A stretch of 41,053 nt of DNA from Bdellovibrionales bacterium (lineage in GTDB: Bacteria; Bdellovibrionota; Bdellovibrionia; Bdellovibrionales; JAGQZY01), in the NCBI GenBank assembly GCA_019750295.1, contig JAIEOS010000039.1:1-41053 (forward strand). The letters are read 5' to 3'. The translations under genes and the position numbers were made by a program. Shown here piece after piece: positions 16,310 through 24,708 of this stretch; the stretch's first letter is position 1, and the number at the start of each line of letters is the position of its first letter. The notes under the pieces are model-generated. The model saw only the letters and a program-made list of their open reading frames with translations. It did not search any database and had not been told where the DNA came from.

Positions 16310-17898
16310 GGAACTTGTGTCTCTCGAGAATTGGGAAAAACTTGGCACCGATGCCGCTCGGTACTTTGCTCAGTCAATCGATAGCAGTGATCGGACAACA
16401 TCGGTTGTCGGATACCAATTTGGACATCTCCCTGAGCACTTCTTGCCATTGGGGTCACAATCACGAGACCTCTATTCCCCGTGTCCCCCGCATGTATAGT
16501 GCCCCATACTTTTCCTGATTCATCCACCATAGGCCCGCCGGACATTCCACTGACAAGGCTTTCCGCGCTCGGACAATAAATGAGATATCCTGCGTTCGGC
16601 CGACCATCGGCAAGATCCGTGTAGCCTCGAAAGACACAACGATGAGTGGTAAAGTTACTCTCGCGATTGCCGGGAAAGCCGGCAATCACAAACCGTTGCC
16701 CGATTTGGGGCCGGCGCTCGGCCTCCACCAAAGGCAGTGCAAAATTGACCGTCCGCGCTTCCCCCAGTGTGACGTCCTGACTAGCGTCGTAACTTCCCGG
16801 TTGCACAGGAAACACTTCGGCGTTTCCTTCGACCATTCTTCTTCTTACGAGGCTTGGGACATCACCGCTCTGTTGATCGAGCCGTTCAGCTTCTTGATTT
16901 CTTTCCACAACAGCGAATCGTCCTCGAGCCGGCCGCCCCTGGTCACCAATGCCAGAAACATGCTGAGCCGTCACCGGGATCCCCTCGCCAGCACGTGAAC
17001 CCTGGACGTAATAGATCGTTCCCTGGCCATGCCCGCGCTCACCAAAGCTCCAGGCGCGCCTGACGTTCTCCTCTAAACTTCCCGTTAAATTTTGATCCTG
17101 CCTTAGGCATTCGCTCCCTTGAAACCGAATCAGCATCTGCTCATATTTTTTTTGCTCTCTCTCGTAGAATGATTTAATTTCTGCATATTCACGGAGGGCA
17201 CGGCTCACCACAGGCTCCGATCGATTCGCACTCGCCCGAATGATATCGAGAACTTCTCCAAGGGCCAATTTCAACTTTTGCTTATTTTCTGCTGGGGTTT
17301 CTGGGCAAGTGTCTGGAGCGCCCGAATCTTCTCCAATGAACAACGAGTGAATCACTTGAGCCTGCGAAGGAGTTGTTCCGCACCTATTTGCGCAAAAAGC
17401 TCGATCAGAACGTCGCGCCTCGTCCTCGCAATCCATAATACAAAAAATCTTTTCGTTACTTATTCGTAATTGTGTCAATCCGCGAAGTTTTTTCCCCATG
17501 TCCAATTGGTTTTTGTATTCGGACAGTCGTTTATTGATATCTATTAAGCGACCTTTCGCAATCTCCACCGCTTGTTTGATCTTTGCATAATCATCGCAGG
17601 TCCGACCGCGGACCCGTAAGGACTCGAAATATCGCATGTGTTCTCGTTGATTCTTACGATCCGTGTCGAGACTCTGGCGCAGCTTTGTTGGTAGAGAAAT
17701 CATCACTTCTTTTAACTTTTCTATTTCTTCGAATTCCTGTTCGGCTGTGGTGCAATCAGACTCCGCAACTGGGGGCGAGGCTTGAGTCACTTCGGCAGGT
17801 TTTCGGTTCGGAATTGGGTGAGCACAACCCACACAGATCCAAAGTAAAAGTAAGATGCGCTGATGAGCGATAACGAGTTTTACCACAAGAACCCCCAT
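16306..17898 (-). CDS. Trypsin-like serine protease lipoprotein with twin CX3C hairpin (paralogue A)
   Basis: The 530-residue protein has a hydrophobic leader ending in a lipobox (CVGC), so it is a predicted lipoprotein. A helical, probably coiled-coil region (about 45-150) is followed by a twin CX3C motif, CIMDC and CANRC 11 residues apart, near 155-175. A second helical region follows, and then a trypsin-like domain. The S1 triad is readable: His313 (TAQHV), Asp375 (QDVTLG) and Ser453 (GMSGGP). Chymotrypsin-fold spacing is kept. The substrate is unknown, and the site faces the periplasm or cell surface. It is paralogous to the gene at 19536-21116. The start ATG has only a weak SD (TAAGAG). 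Confidence 0.78.
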   Translation of the reverse strand: MGVLVVKLVIAHQRILLLLWICVGCAHPIPNRKPAEVTQASPPVAESDCTTAEQEFEEIEKLKEVMISLPTKLRQSLDTDRKNQREHMRYFESLRVRGRTCDDYAKIKQAVEIAKGRLIDINKRLSEYKNQLDMGKKLRGLTQLRISNEKIFCIMDCEDEARRSDRAFCANRCGTTPSQAQVIHSLFIGEDSGAPDTCPETPAENKQKLKLALGEVLDIIRASANRSEPVVSRALREYAEIKSFYEREQKKYEQMLIRFQGSECLRQDQNLTGSLEENVRRAWSFGERGHGQGTIYYVQGSRAGEGIPVTAQHVSGIGDQGRPARGRFAVVERNQEAERLDQQSGDVPSLVRRRMVEGNAEVFPVQPGSYDASQDVTLGEARTVNFALPLVEAERRPQIGQRFVIAGFPGNRESNFTTHRCVFRGYTDLADGRPNAGYLIYCPSAESLVSGMSGGPMVDESGKVWGTIHAGDTGNRGLVIVTPMARSAQGDVQIGIRQPMLSDHCYRLTEQSTERHRCQVFPNSRETQVP

Positions 17899-18053
17899 CT
17901 CTTATTTCGGTTAAAAAATCACCTAACTTTAATAGGTTATGTTGATTTAGCGCATTTTAGAACACCTCGAGCAAGAGACCGAGGGTGCATGGAGATTTTT
18001 CTAAAATCGCAGGGATTATTGGAAATGAATTGGCCTTAAGGCAAGATGGGGCC

Positions 18054-19535
18054 ATGAAAAATCTTATAGCTTTCTTCCTTTGCCTTTTCTATTCCCCGGC
18101 TTTTGCCCAAGATCTTTGTAAGGACGTATTTGCGCTCAAGAATAAAGTCGGTCTCCGACCATCGACGACTTTGACTTACGAAACAATCAAAGTGGACCAA
18201 AAGCTGGCCTTTAAGGACTTAAAATTAGAGGGCGACCTCAAGCAGGTGATTCCCATCGCTGACGGAAAAGTTTCCGTACTGGTGACGGAAATCCCTTACA
18301 ACCGCACAGATATCAATTTAAATCCTCGTCAATTTCTTTATGTAGTCGAGATGAGTTCGAAAAGAATCATCACGTCGGATACGTTCACGCGCATTAAGCA
18401 CGTTTCCTATTTAGAAACACAAAAACTTTTAGCGGTGGATGGCACGCGCACAAATGATGGTAAAGTCGCAAAGCTCTACCTCGTTCCGCTCACGCGCTCC
18501 ACCCCTCCCGTTGCATTTTTGACTCTCCCCGGGTCTCAGTACTGGGGTGTTGATGTCAAAGCCGTCATCGAACGCAAAGATCTCTCGGCGATCATGGTGG
18601 TGCAGGATTCAGCCAATGCCTTAATGACGATTCGTCGAGAAAAAAGTAATCCCTTTGTCGACCCCTACACTAGCCTTCTCAATCAAGGCGTTTATCTGTT
18701 CGACGCTAAAACTCTTCAACCTCTCTCTTCGCTCCGCTATGATGTTCGCCAACCGGTGAACGTCAATCTCAGTCCAAAGTCGTCCCTGATGGCAATGACC
18801 ATCACCAACCCCATCGTCGCTGATAAAAACAATCTTGGCGTGGTCATCGTTGATAGTCGAGATCCCCAAAAAGTGATTTATCAGTACGATTTCAAAGATT
18901 CCGGAATTACGATTCCGGTGGGACCTAATGCCGAACAAAAAATTGGATTTAAAGTTTCCACACATTGGAGCTCTGATGGTCGCAGTCTCGCCATCATCGA
19001 AAAAAGCACGGGCTCCGTGATCGTTTACGACACGGTCACCAGTAAAGAAACGGTCTCGCGGCGGGAGATCAATGACTTGTGGCCCATTCTGGGCGGAACA
19101 TTTTTAGAAAATAATCAGCTCTTGATTATTCGACAAGGTTTACAACCTCTAAGCACTAAAGGTGATGCTCTCGACTTTTATGTGTACCTCATGAACATCG
19201 ACGCTCTGACGTCTAATGCGGTCATTCCCTCCTTCCCTCTTCAATTGTCTTCTGTGGCGGCTACGAGCCAACGGAGCGGGCGGGAGTTGAATCTCAACTC
19301 CATCGTCGAAATGCAATATGGTCGTGTTCTCGCATTAATTTTCGCAGACCAGATCATTTTGGTGGATCGCAGAGACGCGCGCCAACAGATCTCGCTTGCA
19401 CCCGGGCTCGAAACTCCCCTGGAGTGGTGGCAACCCGCAAAAACTTTAAACTCGGTCGAGAAGATCAATGAAAACACGCTTCGCGTGAGTGATCACCACC
19501 AGGGCGTTTTTGATATCACCGTCCCCGAACTTTAA
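18054..19535 (+). CDS. Secreted beta-propeller-like protein
   Basis: The product of 493 residues begins with a signal peptide (MKNLIAFFLCLFYSPAFAQ). That fixes the start at the ATG at 18054 rather than the longer open frame at 17985. The mature part contains repeated beta-strand units of WD40/YVTN type, for example YVVEMSSKRIITS, GVYLFDAKTLQPLSSL, GVVIVDSRDPQKVIYQYD, RSLAIIEKSTGSVIVYD and IILVDRRDARQQISL. This suggests a seven-blade propeller for protein binding. No enzyme motif is seen. It sits between the two paralogous protease lipoproteins, divergent from one and ending base-to-base against the other. A functional relation is plausible but unproven. Confidence 0.65.
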   Translation: MKNLIAFFLCLFYSPAFAQDLCKDVFALKNKVGLRPSTTLTYETIKVDQKLAFKDLKLEGDLKQVIPIADGKVSVLVTEIPYNRTDINLNPRQFLYVVEMSSKRIITSDTFTRIKHVSYLETQKLLAVDGTRTNDGKVAKLYLVPLTRSTPPVAFLTLPGSQYWGVDVKAVIERKDLSAIMVVQDSANALMTIRREKSNPFVDPYTSLLNQGVYLFDAKTLQPLSSLRYDVRQPVNVNLSPKSSLMAMTITNPIVADKNNLGVVIVDSRDPQKVIYQYDFKDSGITIPVGPNAEQKIGFKVSTHWSSDGRSLAIIEKSTGSVIVYDTVTSKETVSRREINDLWPILGGTFLENNQLLIIRQGLQPLSTKGDALDFYVYLMNIDALTSNAVIPSFPLQLSSVAATSQRSGRELNLNSIVEMQYGRVLALIFADQIILVDRRDARQQISLAPGLETPLEWWQPAKTLNSVEKINENTLRVSDHHQGVFDITVPEL

Positions 19536-21116
19536 TTAAAGGTCGGGATTGTTGGGGCGAATCCGACAGCGGTGTCTCTCGTAAGTTTCGTTGGCCAAAC
19601 GATAGCAATCGTCGGAATCAAACGTTTCCTGAATGCCCATCCGGGTTCTTCCGTCGCTGGACCGTGACAGTGGAGAGACGTGAATCAAATTTGTATCCCC
19701 ATCATCCGCGGCATGGGCGACGCCCCAAACGCGACCGGATTGGTCGATCAAAGGCCCTCCCGACATTCCACTCACCATGCTCTCCGCCGAGGGACAGTAG
19801 ATCAAATAGGTTCTTTCGTTGGAATACTGATCAATGGATCCATATCCTTTAAATGTGCAGTCGTGAGTAGTAAACTCCGAATTGCGATTGCTCGGAAATC
19901 CTGCAAGCACAAATCTTTGGCCCACTCGCGGTTTTTCTGTGGACGAGATGACCGGCATAAATTGATTTCGGTTTTCTCGTCGCGCATCTCCGATGGCAAT
20001 GTCACGGGCCCGATCATGCGTCTGCGGAGTCACGCGAAAGTTGAGAACTTGACCGTTTTCTACTTTTTCGCGGACATTCGCATCCACCACTTCTCTCGGC
20101 TGCGCAAAGTCGATCTTGTCAGAGTTATCCGGGCGATCAAAATAAAGAGTGCTCGGATCCAAGCGATCATCGCTGGCGCGTAAGGTCCTTGCGACATGCA
20201 CCGCCGTTACGGGAAGTGCTTGCCCCGGAGTTCCGGAGTCGACCATAAATGCGGTCGCAATCGTTGCCCCATCCTCGCCCAGTCGGTAAACCCGACGAAC
20301 GTTGTTTCGAATATAATCCAACCATTTTTTATAATCACGAGCGCACTGAGGATTCGGAAATTGATTCACAGCATTTTCCAACCGAGTGAACTCCGTCTGA
20401 TAACTACCTCTGAGGGCCTGATAGTCCTTGAGAGCTTTTTTAATCACTTCGATGGTCGCCGGCATATTTTGTTGAACAGCACCGATCATTCGATTGTGAG
20501 ATCTTTCGAGTGTCCCCGCCACCTCATTCGTTAACGCTCGACAGTTTTTGGGTCGAGCCTCTTCGTCGAGGATTGGTAAATAGTGGGACATTTGTGTTTC
20601 GGAGAGTCCGCAACTGTGACGACATTCCGTAGACGTTTTTCGAAGCACATCCATGCAGTTATCGATACAAACAATATGACGCCCCTGGATTCCGCTTCGA
20701 ACCACGTTGAGAATCGCGTGACTTGTTTTTATTCGCTCTTCGAGATTTTTAATAGCTTCATCGATATTTAAAACACGTCCACGAATGGTTTCCGCGGCTT
20801 GCCTTAGCTTTGTAAAATCATCGCAGCTCTGGGAGCGAAAATGAATGCTGGCGGTACTCTGGATGTGAGTCGCTTGCTGAGTTCGAGCCTCTTGAATACT
20901 TTCTTCGATATGTTTTTTGGAGTTTCGTACAAGATCTGCGGCACTCTCTGCTTGCTCTAAACTTTGGGCACTGTCGGGACAGTGGGCATCATAAGTGTTC
21001 TCCACCGTAGACCCATCATCATTGGCGCGAGTGACTTCCGCGGGGGCTCTGAGTGGTGGCCGGTTCACACAGGAAATCATTAAAAGAGATGAGATGAGAA
21101 TAACGAAAGAACCCAT
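19536..21116 (-). CDS. Trypsin-like serine protease lipoprotein with twin CX3C hairpin (paralogue B)
   Basis: This 526-residue protein shares the plan of the protein at 16306-17898: a leader with lipobox MISC, an APAEVT stretch, a helical region, a twin CX3C motif (CIDNC and CRHSC, 10 residues apart), a second helical region and a trypsin-like domain. The triad is His307 (TAVHVAR), Asp372 (RDIAIG) and Ser452 (GMSGGP). FVLAGFPSNRNSEFTTH and TYLIYCPSAESMVSGMSGGP are nearly identical in both copies. The ATG at 21116 is chosen because it begins the hydrophobic leader; a TTG at 21173 extends the frame, and neither has a good SD. The riboswitch-like leader and its terminator lie just upstream on the same strand and may control the gene. 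Confidence 0.78.
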   Translation of the reverse strand: MGSFVILISSLLMISCVNRPPLRAPAEVTRANDDGSTVENTYDAHCPDSAQSLEQAESAADLVRNSKKHIEESIQEARTQQATHIQSTASIHFRSQSCDDFTKLRQAAETIRGRVLNIDEAIKNLEERIKTSHAILNVVRSGIQGRHIVCIDNCMDVLRKTSTECRHSCGLSETQMSHYLPILDEEARPKNCRALTNEVAGTLERSHNRMIGAVQQNMPATIEVIKKALKDYQALRGSYQTEFTRLENAVNQFPNPQCARDYKKWLDYIRNNVRRVYRLGEDGATIATAFMVDSGTPGQALPVTAVHVARTLRASDDRLDPSTLYFDRPDNSDKIDFAQPREVVDANVREKVENGQVLNFRVTPQTHDRARDIAIGDARRENRNQFMPVISSTEKPRVGQRFVLAGFPSNRNSEFTTHDCTFKGYGSIDQYSNERTYLIYCPSAESMVSGMSGGPLIDQSGRVWGVAHAADDGDTNLIHVSPLSRSSDGRTRMGIQETFDSDDCYRLANETYERHRCRIRPNNPDL

Positions 21117-21190
21117 AGATGAATATCGGTCAATTGGAGGCGAAACTTCTCCTTCGCTCGATCCGTGTCTCAAAATGAGAAATTTTAGGT

Positions 21191-21227
21191 AAAAAAGAAC
21201 CCGCCTATTGGGGGGAATAAGGCGGGT
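21191..21227 (-). terminator. Rho-independent terminator of the riboswitch-like leader
   Basis: Read on the minus strand, the 8-bp stem ACCCGCCT/AGGCGGGT encloses a C-rich loop and is followed by TCTTTTTT. This is a classical intrinsic terminator. It lies between the GEMM-like aptamer and the protease lipoprotein start, so it can either end a small RNA or act as an expression platform. Confidence 0.85.
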
Positions 21228-21249
21228 GTAGGCAGCAGTTAAAACCCAT
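21205..21249 (-). CDS. 14-codon mini-ORF inside the leader, overlapping the terminator
   Basis: An AAGGAGGG Shine-Dalgarno sequence lies 5 bases before an ATG that opens MGFNCCLHPPYSPQ and then TAG. The stop codon lies in the downstream arm of the terminator stem. This is one of the strongest SD sequences in the window. A ribosome translating it would cover the terminator and could prevent its folding, as in attenuator leaders. The small size makes it uncertain whether it is translated. Confidence 0.4.
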   Translation of the reverse strand: MGFNCCLHPPYSPQ

Positions 21250-21585
21250 AGATCCCTCCTTATACCTCATTCCTTTGGCGGCTGGCTGGCTTTGTAAACT
21301 CCTATTACGTTAGCCCCTTTAGCTTTGCGTGAGCAGCATTTCTGCTGTCGTGCCTTTGGCAAAAGTCCGGATATGGTTATCTGTCCTGAATATAAGACTA
21401 CTACGAAAGTCGAGAAACTCAGAGTTTTTTTTGCAAAGTGTTTCACTTCAGGATCTCGTTTTGAGAGCGAGATAAGGAGTTGAATTCTCTATTACTTTTG
21501 TAAAGTCTTCAGTGGGTGAAATCAGGAAAATTAAGTTATAAGAACGTTGGGTTGTTATTTTTTTGGGTTCTTTCTTGGGGTTTGA
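21228..21585. other. Gene-free leader and promoter region (RNA leader on minus, cytochrome promoter on plus)
   Basis: This interval holds the aptamer and mini-ORF start on the minus strand and the upstream region of the diheme protein gene on the plus strand. A small inverted repeat, ATCTCG...CGAGAT, lies at 21453-21473. I cannot assign -35/-10 boxes with confidence on either strand. Confidence 0.5.
21265..21365 (-). ncRNA. GEMM / c-di-GMP-I riboswitch-like aptamer (merRNA-like)
   Basis: Read on the minus strand, the region contains GGCACGA, a CAGCA-GAAA-TGCTG hairpin with a GNRA loop, then CACGCAAAGCTAAAGGGGCTAACG, which carries the ACGCAAAGC...GGCTAA core, and a second arm with GTAA/TTAC pairing and AAAGCCAGCCAGCCGCC. 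This order (GGCA, GAAA-capped stem, ACGCAAAGC, ggcCTAA, P3) matches the c-di-GMP-I class. Bdellovibrio bacteriovorus makes a very abundant RNA of this class, merRNA. Here the aptamer is followed by a mini-ORF and a strong terminator, about 75 bases before the protease start. The ligand (c-di-GMP or cGAMP) cannot be settled by eye. The boundaries are approximate. Confidence 0.68.
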
Positions 21586-23106
21586 ATGTTTGGGTCACTT
21601 TTTATTCTTATCGTTTTTCTGGCATTGCCGTCTTTCGCGCAAAACGCCGATGAAAATAAAAATTTCGAAGCCTTCAAAGTTCTCCTCCAGGAAAAACAAG
21701 CCAAATCTATCGAAGAGTTTCTTCCCGCTTGGAAAAAATCATCTCCCGAGTTTTTTAAAAAATATCTTTTAGGATATCGAAGCCGAAGTTTACAAAACTC
21801 TTCCTTTCGCTCTCCGCGCGTATTGATGTTTAGTCGTCTTCCGCTCAATCTCGTCATTGCATTTAATGGAAGCCCAGAGCATCGTGGATTTAAAGATCTC
21901 GAAGTGATGGCGTTTAATCCAAAGACAGATGCCTTCGAGTTTTACGAAGTCACTGAGTCGGTTTTAAAATCAGGACAACTTCCCGCACCGAATCCCAAAA
22001 AATGTTTAGAGTGCCACCAAAGCCCTCAACGCAGTCAGTTTGGAAAAAACAAAATCGATCCTCGTCCCAACTGGGAACCTTACAACAAATGGCCGGGATT
22101 TTATGAGTCCATGGACACTTATCTTTCGGATTACGACCACACGCACTTCCGAGGAAAGGTGGAAGAGCTTCGAGAGAATCCAGAAGATGCTCGACTCGCG
22201 GATGAAATCCCCCTGGAGCCCCTTCGCCATAAAGAGTTCTACCGCGACATTCTTCCGACCCATCCCCGCTATGTGTTTTTGGATCCGATCGAGCACGATC
22301 GCTACAATGACCGAATTCGGAATGGGGGTTCGCTCAACGTCGAATTCACGAAACATCTTTCGATCTCCAATTTTTTCCGCGTGAGCCGGCTAATGACAGA
22401 AGAGACCGAAGTTTTTGATTTTGTAAAATGGGCCCTTGCCGTCCGATACAAATGCCAGGAGGATGTAGTCCCGCAAGAGGTGCGGACTCATATTACCGGC
22501 GAAGAAAAATCCCAGTGGACCTACCAACGCACCACTTACACTCAGGCCGTGGACATTTTGTTTACTTATTTTGGCGTGGACACCGAAGACTGGTCCATGG
22601 ATTTTAAAACCCATGGTCGCTTCTCTTTTAACGGAGGAAGAGATCGCTTCGCGAGTCCGGGAGAATCGTGGGAGGAGTCGCGCCCGGCCGCGGAAAAATA
22701 TATTCTTTCGCGCCCTGAGATTAAAGATCTCAACTGTATGCAACTCAAAGAGAAAGCCTCGACAACCACCGGGAATCTAGCAGCGGTTCAGGCGTTTAAA
22801 ACGCTTCGGAGCGCCCAGACGGCTCCGCGGGCCCCGGAGCCCCCGCTGATCCAACGTTGCATCGCCTGTCACGCCTCAAAGACCTCGGACGACGGCGACA
22901 TCCCCCTAATCCCCTTCGGAAACCCTGAGGAACTGGCCAAGGCTCTAAAGACAAAAGGTTACAAACGCGGAACACTGTTGGATGAAATCCGCTGGCGCTT
23001 GAGTGATCACGCGACTATCGACGAGCAAATGCCCCCAAGCAAACCGTCTCGGCCCGCCCAGCGCCAGGAACTCCTCCGTTACCTTGAAAAGGTTCCAGGT
23101 TCCTAA
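21586..23106 (+). CDS. Secreted diheme c-type cytochrome-like protein
   Basis: The 506-residue protein has a signal peptide (MFGSLFILIVFLALPSFAQ) and two CxxCH heme-attachment motifs, CLECH at Cys140 and CIACH at Cys425, so it is predicted periplasmic with two covalent hemes. The C-terminal part (about 420-506) has the layout of a single-heme domain, with a Met in DEQMPPS as a possible sixth ligand. The region between the hemes is a long alpha/beta segment with no recognised enzyme motif. An oxidase or peroxidase-like role is possible but not shown. The last codons (KVPGS) lie inside the left arm of the palindromic terminator. The SD is weak (GGGG). Confidence 0.75.
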   Translation: MFGSLFILIVFLALPSFAQNADENKNFEAFKVLLQEKQAKSIEEFLPAWKKSSPEFFKKYLLGYRSRSLQNSSFRSPRVLMFSRLPLNLVIAFNGSPEHRGFKDLEVMAFNPKTDAFEFYEVTESVLKSGQLPAPNPKKCLECHQSPQRSQFGKNKIDPRPNWEPYNKWPGFYESMDTYLSDYDHTHFRGKVEELRENPEDARLADEIPLEPLRHKEFYRDILPTHPRYVFLDPIEHDRYNDRIRNGGSLNVEFTKHLSISNFFRVSRLMTEETEVFDFVKWALAVRYKCQEDVVPQEVRTHITGEEKSQWTYQRTTYTQAVDILFTYFGVDTEDWSMDFKTHGRFSFNGGRDRFASPGESWEESRPAAEKYILSRPEIKDLNCMQLKEKASTTTGNLAAVQAFKTLRSAQTAPRAPEPPLIQRCIACHASKTSDDGDIPLIPFGNPEELAKALKTKGYKRGTLLDEIRWRLSDHATIDEQMPPSKPSRPAQRQELLRYLEKVPGS

Positions 23107-23164
23107 AAAACAAAATGCGCGGTCAAGACCGCGCATTTTGTATTTTAGGAACCTGGAACCTTTT
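23087..23164. terminator. Near-perfect 78-bp palindrome, bidirectional terminator
   Basis: Arms 23087-23124 and 23127-23164 are 38 bases each and complementary except for one position, leaving only AA at the centre. The ends are AAAAGGTTCC and GGAACCTTTT(T), so both strands read a stem followed by U-rich sequence. It serves the convergent cytochrome and transglycosylase genes and overlaps the end of the former. The stem is far longer than a terminator needs. Confidence 0.8.
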
Positions 23165-23170
23165 TCGACC

Positions 23171-24631
23171 TTAGTTGTTAAACGGGATGGCGAGGCGGCT
23201 TCCGATCAGGATCTTTTCGCGCTTTTGCAGTTTGTTGGTATTGAGCAATTGAGAGAGCGAAACGTTGTACTTCGAAGCAATGTTTAACAGAGTTTCTCCA
23301 CGTCTGACGACATGGTACTTCTTCTTCGCCGAAGCGGGAGTGCGATTGGATTTTTGCGCCTGAGCAATCGCGCGCAACTTGACGGACTTCGAATTTAACG
23401 ATGTCTTTTTGTCAGAGGCGGTCGCGCGCTTGTTTCCGCCTCCCACTGGGATGCGCAGAGTTTTTCCGGCCCGTATCATGGAACGCTTGCTGAGATCATT
23501 CATCTCAATCAAAGCACCCATGGACACTTTAAACTTCCGCGCAATTGTCGACAACGTGTCGCCGTTTCTCACACGATATCGCGTATAAGTGCTATCATCA
23601 AAGGCGATGGCTTGAGAGACAGCCACGTTGGTAGAGCTACGCTCTAAGGCCGCCATCACTTGGGCTTTATCTAACTGTGTCGGAACGCGGATCATCACGC
23701 GATCGCCATACTTAGGAACGATTCCGCGCTTGTAAGCATTATTTAAACCGCGAAGTTCTTCGTAATCCATTCCTAACTGTTGAGCTAAAGTCGGAAGACT
23801 CACCGCTTTATCAATATACACCTCTTGGTAATCGAGAGGCTTCATATACTCCACATCGGTAAAGCCGTACTTTTCAGGATGCTTACCGATCAAACGAGCG
23901 GCAAGAAACTTGGGAACGTAATTGATCGTCTCTTTAGGAAGCTTCTTCATGCGAGCCATCTCCCAAAAGTCGCGAGTGTAGTACTTCATGATTAAACTTT
24001 TGACCCGATTCTCCCCCACATTGTAGGAAGCGATGGCCAAGTACCACGAACCAAAAAGATTATGTAACGCTTTTAAATACTGAGCGGCGGCTTCTGTGGA
24101 TTCAATAAAATCATTTCGCTCATCCACGTAGTAATCGATGCGCAGGTCGTAGCGACGAGCGGTGCCACGGATAAACTGCCAGTAGCCGGAGGCGCGCGCA
24201 TGGCTTAATGCATTCGCATTAAATCCTGATTCGATCAGGGCCACATAAACTAGATCTTCCGGAAGTCCGTGCTTATGGAGGATCTCTTTCATTTTTGGAA
24301 TATAACGAGTGGACCGAGAAAGGTAGCGCACCATGTGCTTACGGCCCTTACCTTGGAAGTAGTTGATCCACTTTTGAACATTTTCATTCATTTCAGACGG
24401 TAAATATTTAATGTCGGCTTCGTTATCCGCTAAATCTTCGACCTTGGGCATCTCTTTTCCAACGACGATGGGCTTCTCGTCTTCGGGATCGTAAACATCC
24501 TCATCCCCTTGATCGACGTCATTCTTCGCCGCGGTGGCTTGGTCTTGGACTTTCATTTGAGGTCTTTTGGACAAATGCGCACAATTCGCGAGCGCCAACG
24601 CAAAAAATAGAAGAGCTAGGGTTTTGAACAA
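23171..24631 (-). CDS. MltD-like membrane-bound lytic transglycosylase with LysM domains
   Basis: This roughly 486-residue lipoprotein (lipobox LANC) cleaves peptidoglycan glycan strands, releasing 1,6-anhydro ends. An acidic linker precedes an SLT domain with the catalytic Glu in ALIESGFN (residue 134), followed by SGYWQFIRGTARRY and AIASYNVGENRV. Two clear LysM modules at the C-terminus (YRVRNGDTLSTIARKF and YHVVRRGETLLNIASKY) bind glycan, and a weaker LysM-like segment precedes them. The start is placed at a TTG at 24631 because GGAGGG lies 5 to 6 bases upstream and the leader then begins FKTLALLFFAL; an ATG at 24649 overlaps that SD. The palindromic terminator follows. Confidence 0.9.
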   Translation of the reverse strand: MFKTLALLFFALALANCAHLSKRPQMKVQDQATAAKNDVDQGDEDVYDPEDEKPIVVGKEMPKVEDLADNEADIKYLPSEMNENVQKWINYFQGKGRKHMVRYLSRSTRYIPKMKEILHKHGLPEDLVYVALIESGFNANALSHARASGYWQFIRGTARRYDLRIDYYVDERNDFIESTEAAAQYLKALHNLFGSWYLAIASYNVGENRVKSLIMKYYTRDFWEMARMKKLPKETINYVPKFLAARLIGKHPEKYGFTDVEYMKPLDYQEVYIDKAVSLPTLAQQLGMDYEELRGLNNAYKRGIVPKYGDRVMIRVPTQLDKAQVMAALERSSTNVAVSQAIAFDDSTYTRYRVRNGDTLSTIARKFKVSMGALIEMNDLSKRSMIRAGKTLRIPVGGGNKRATASDKKTSLNSKSVKLRAIAQAQKSNRTPASAKKKYHVVRRGETLLNIASKYNVSLSQLLNTNKLQKREKILIGSRLAIPFNN

Positions 24632-24708
24632 AATGTCCCTCCATGTCATTTACTTAAAGTTTAACGAATAAGTTTCTCGATCGCAACCACCGATCCTGAT
24701 TTTACAGA

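Noticed and set aside
17985-18053. Longer N-terminus of the secreted propeller protein
   Set aside because: It would bury the signal peptide, which begins exactly at the ATG at 18054.
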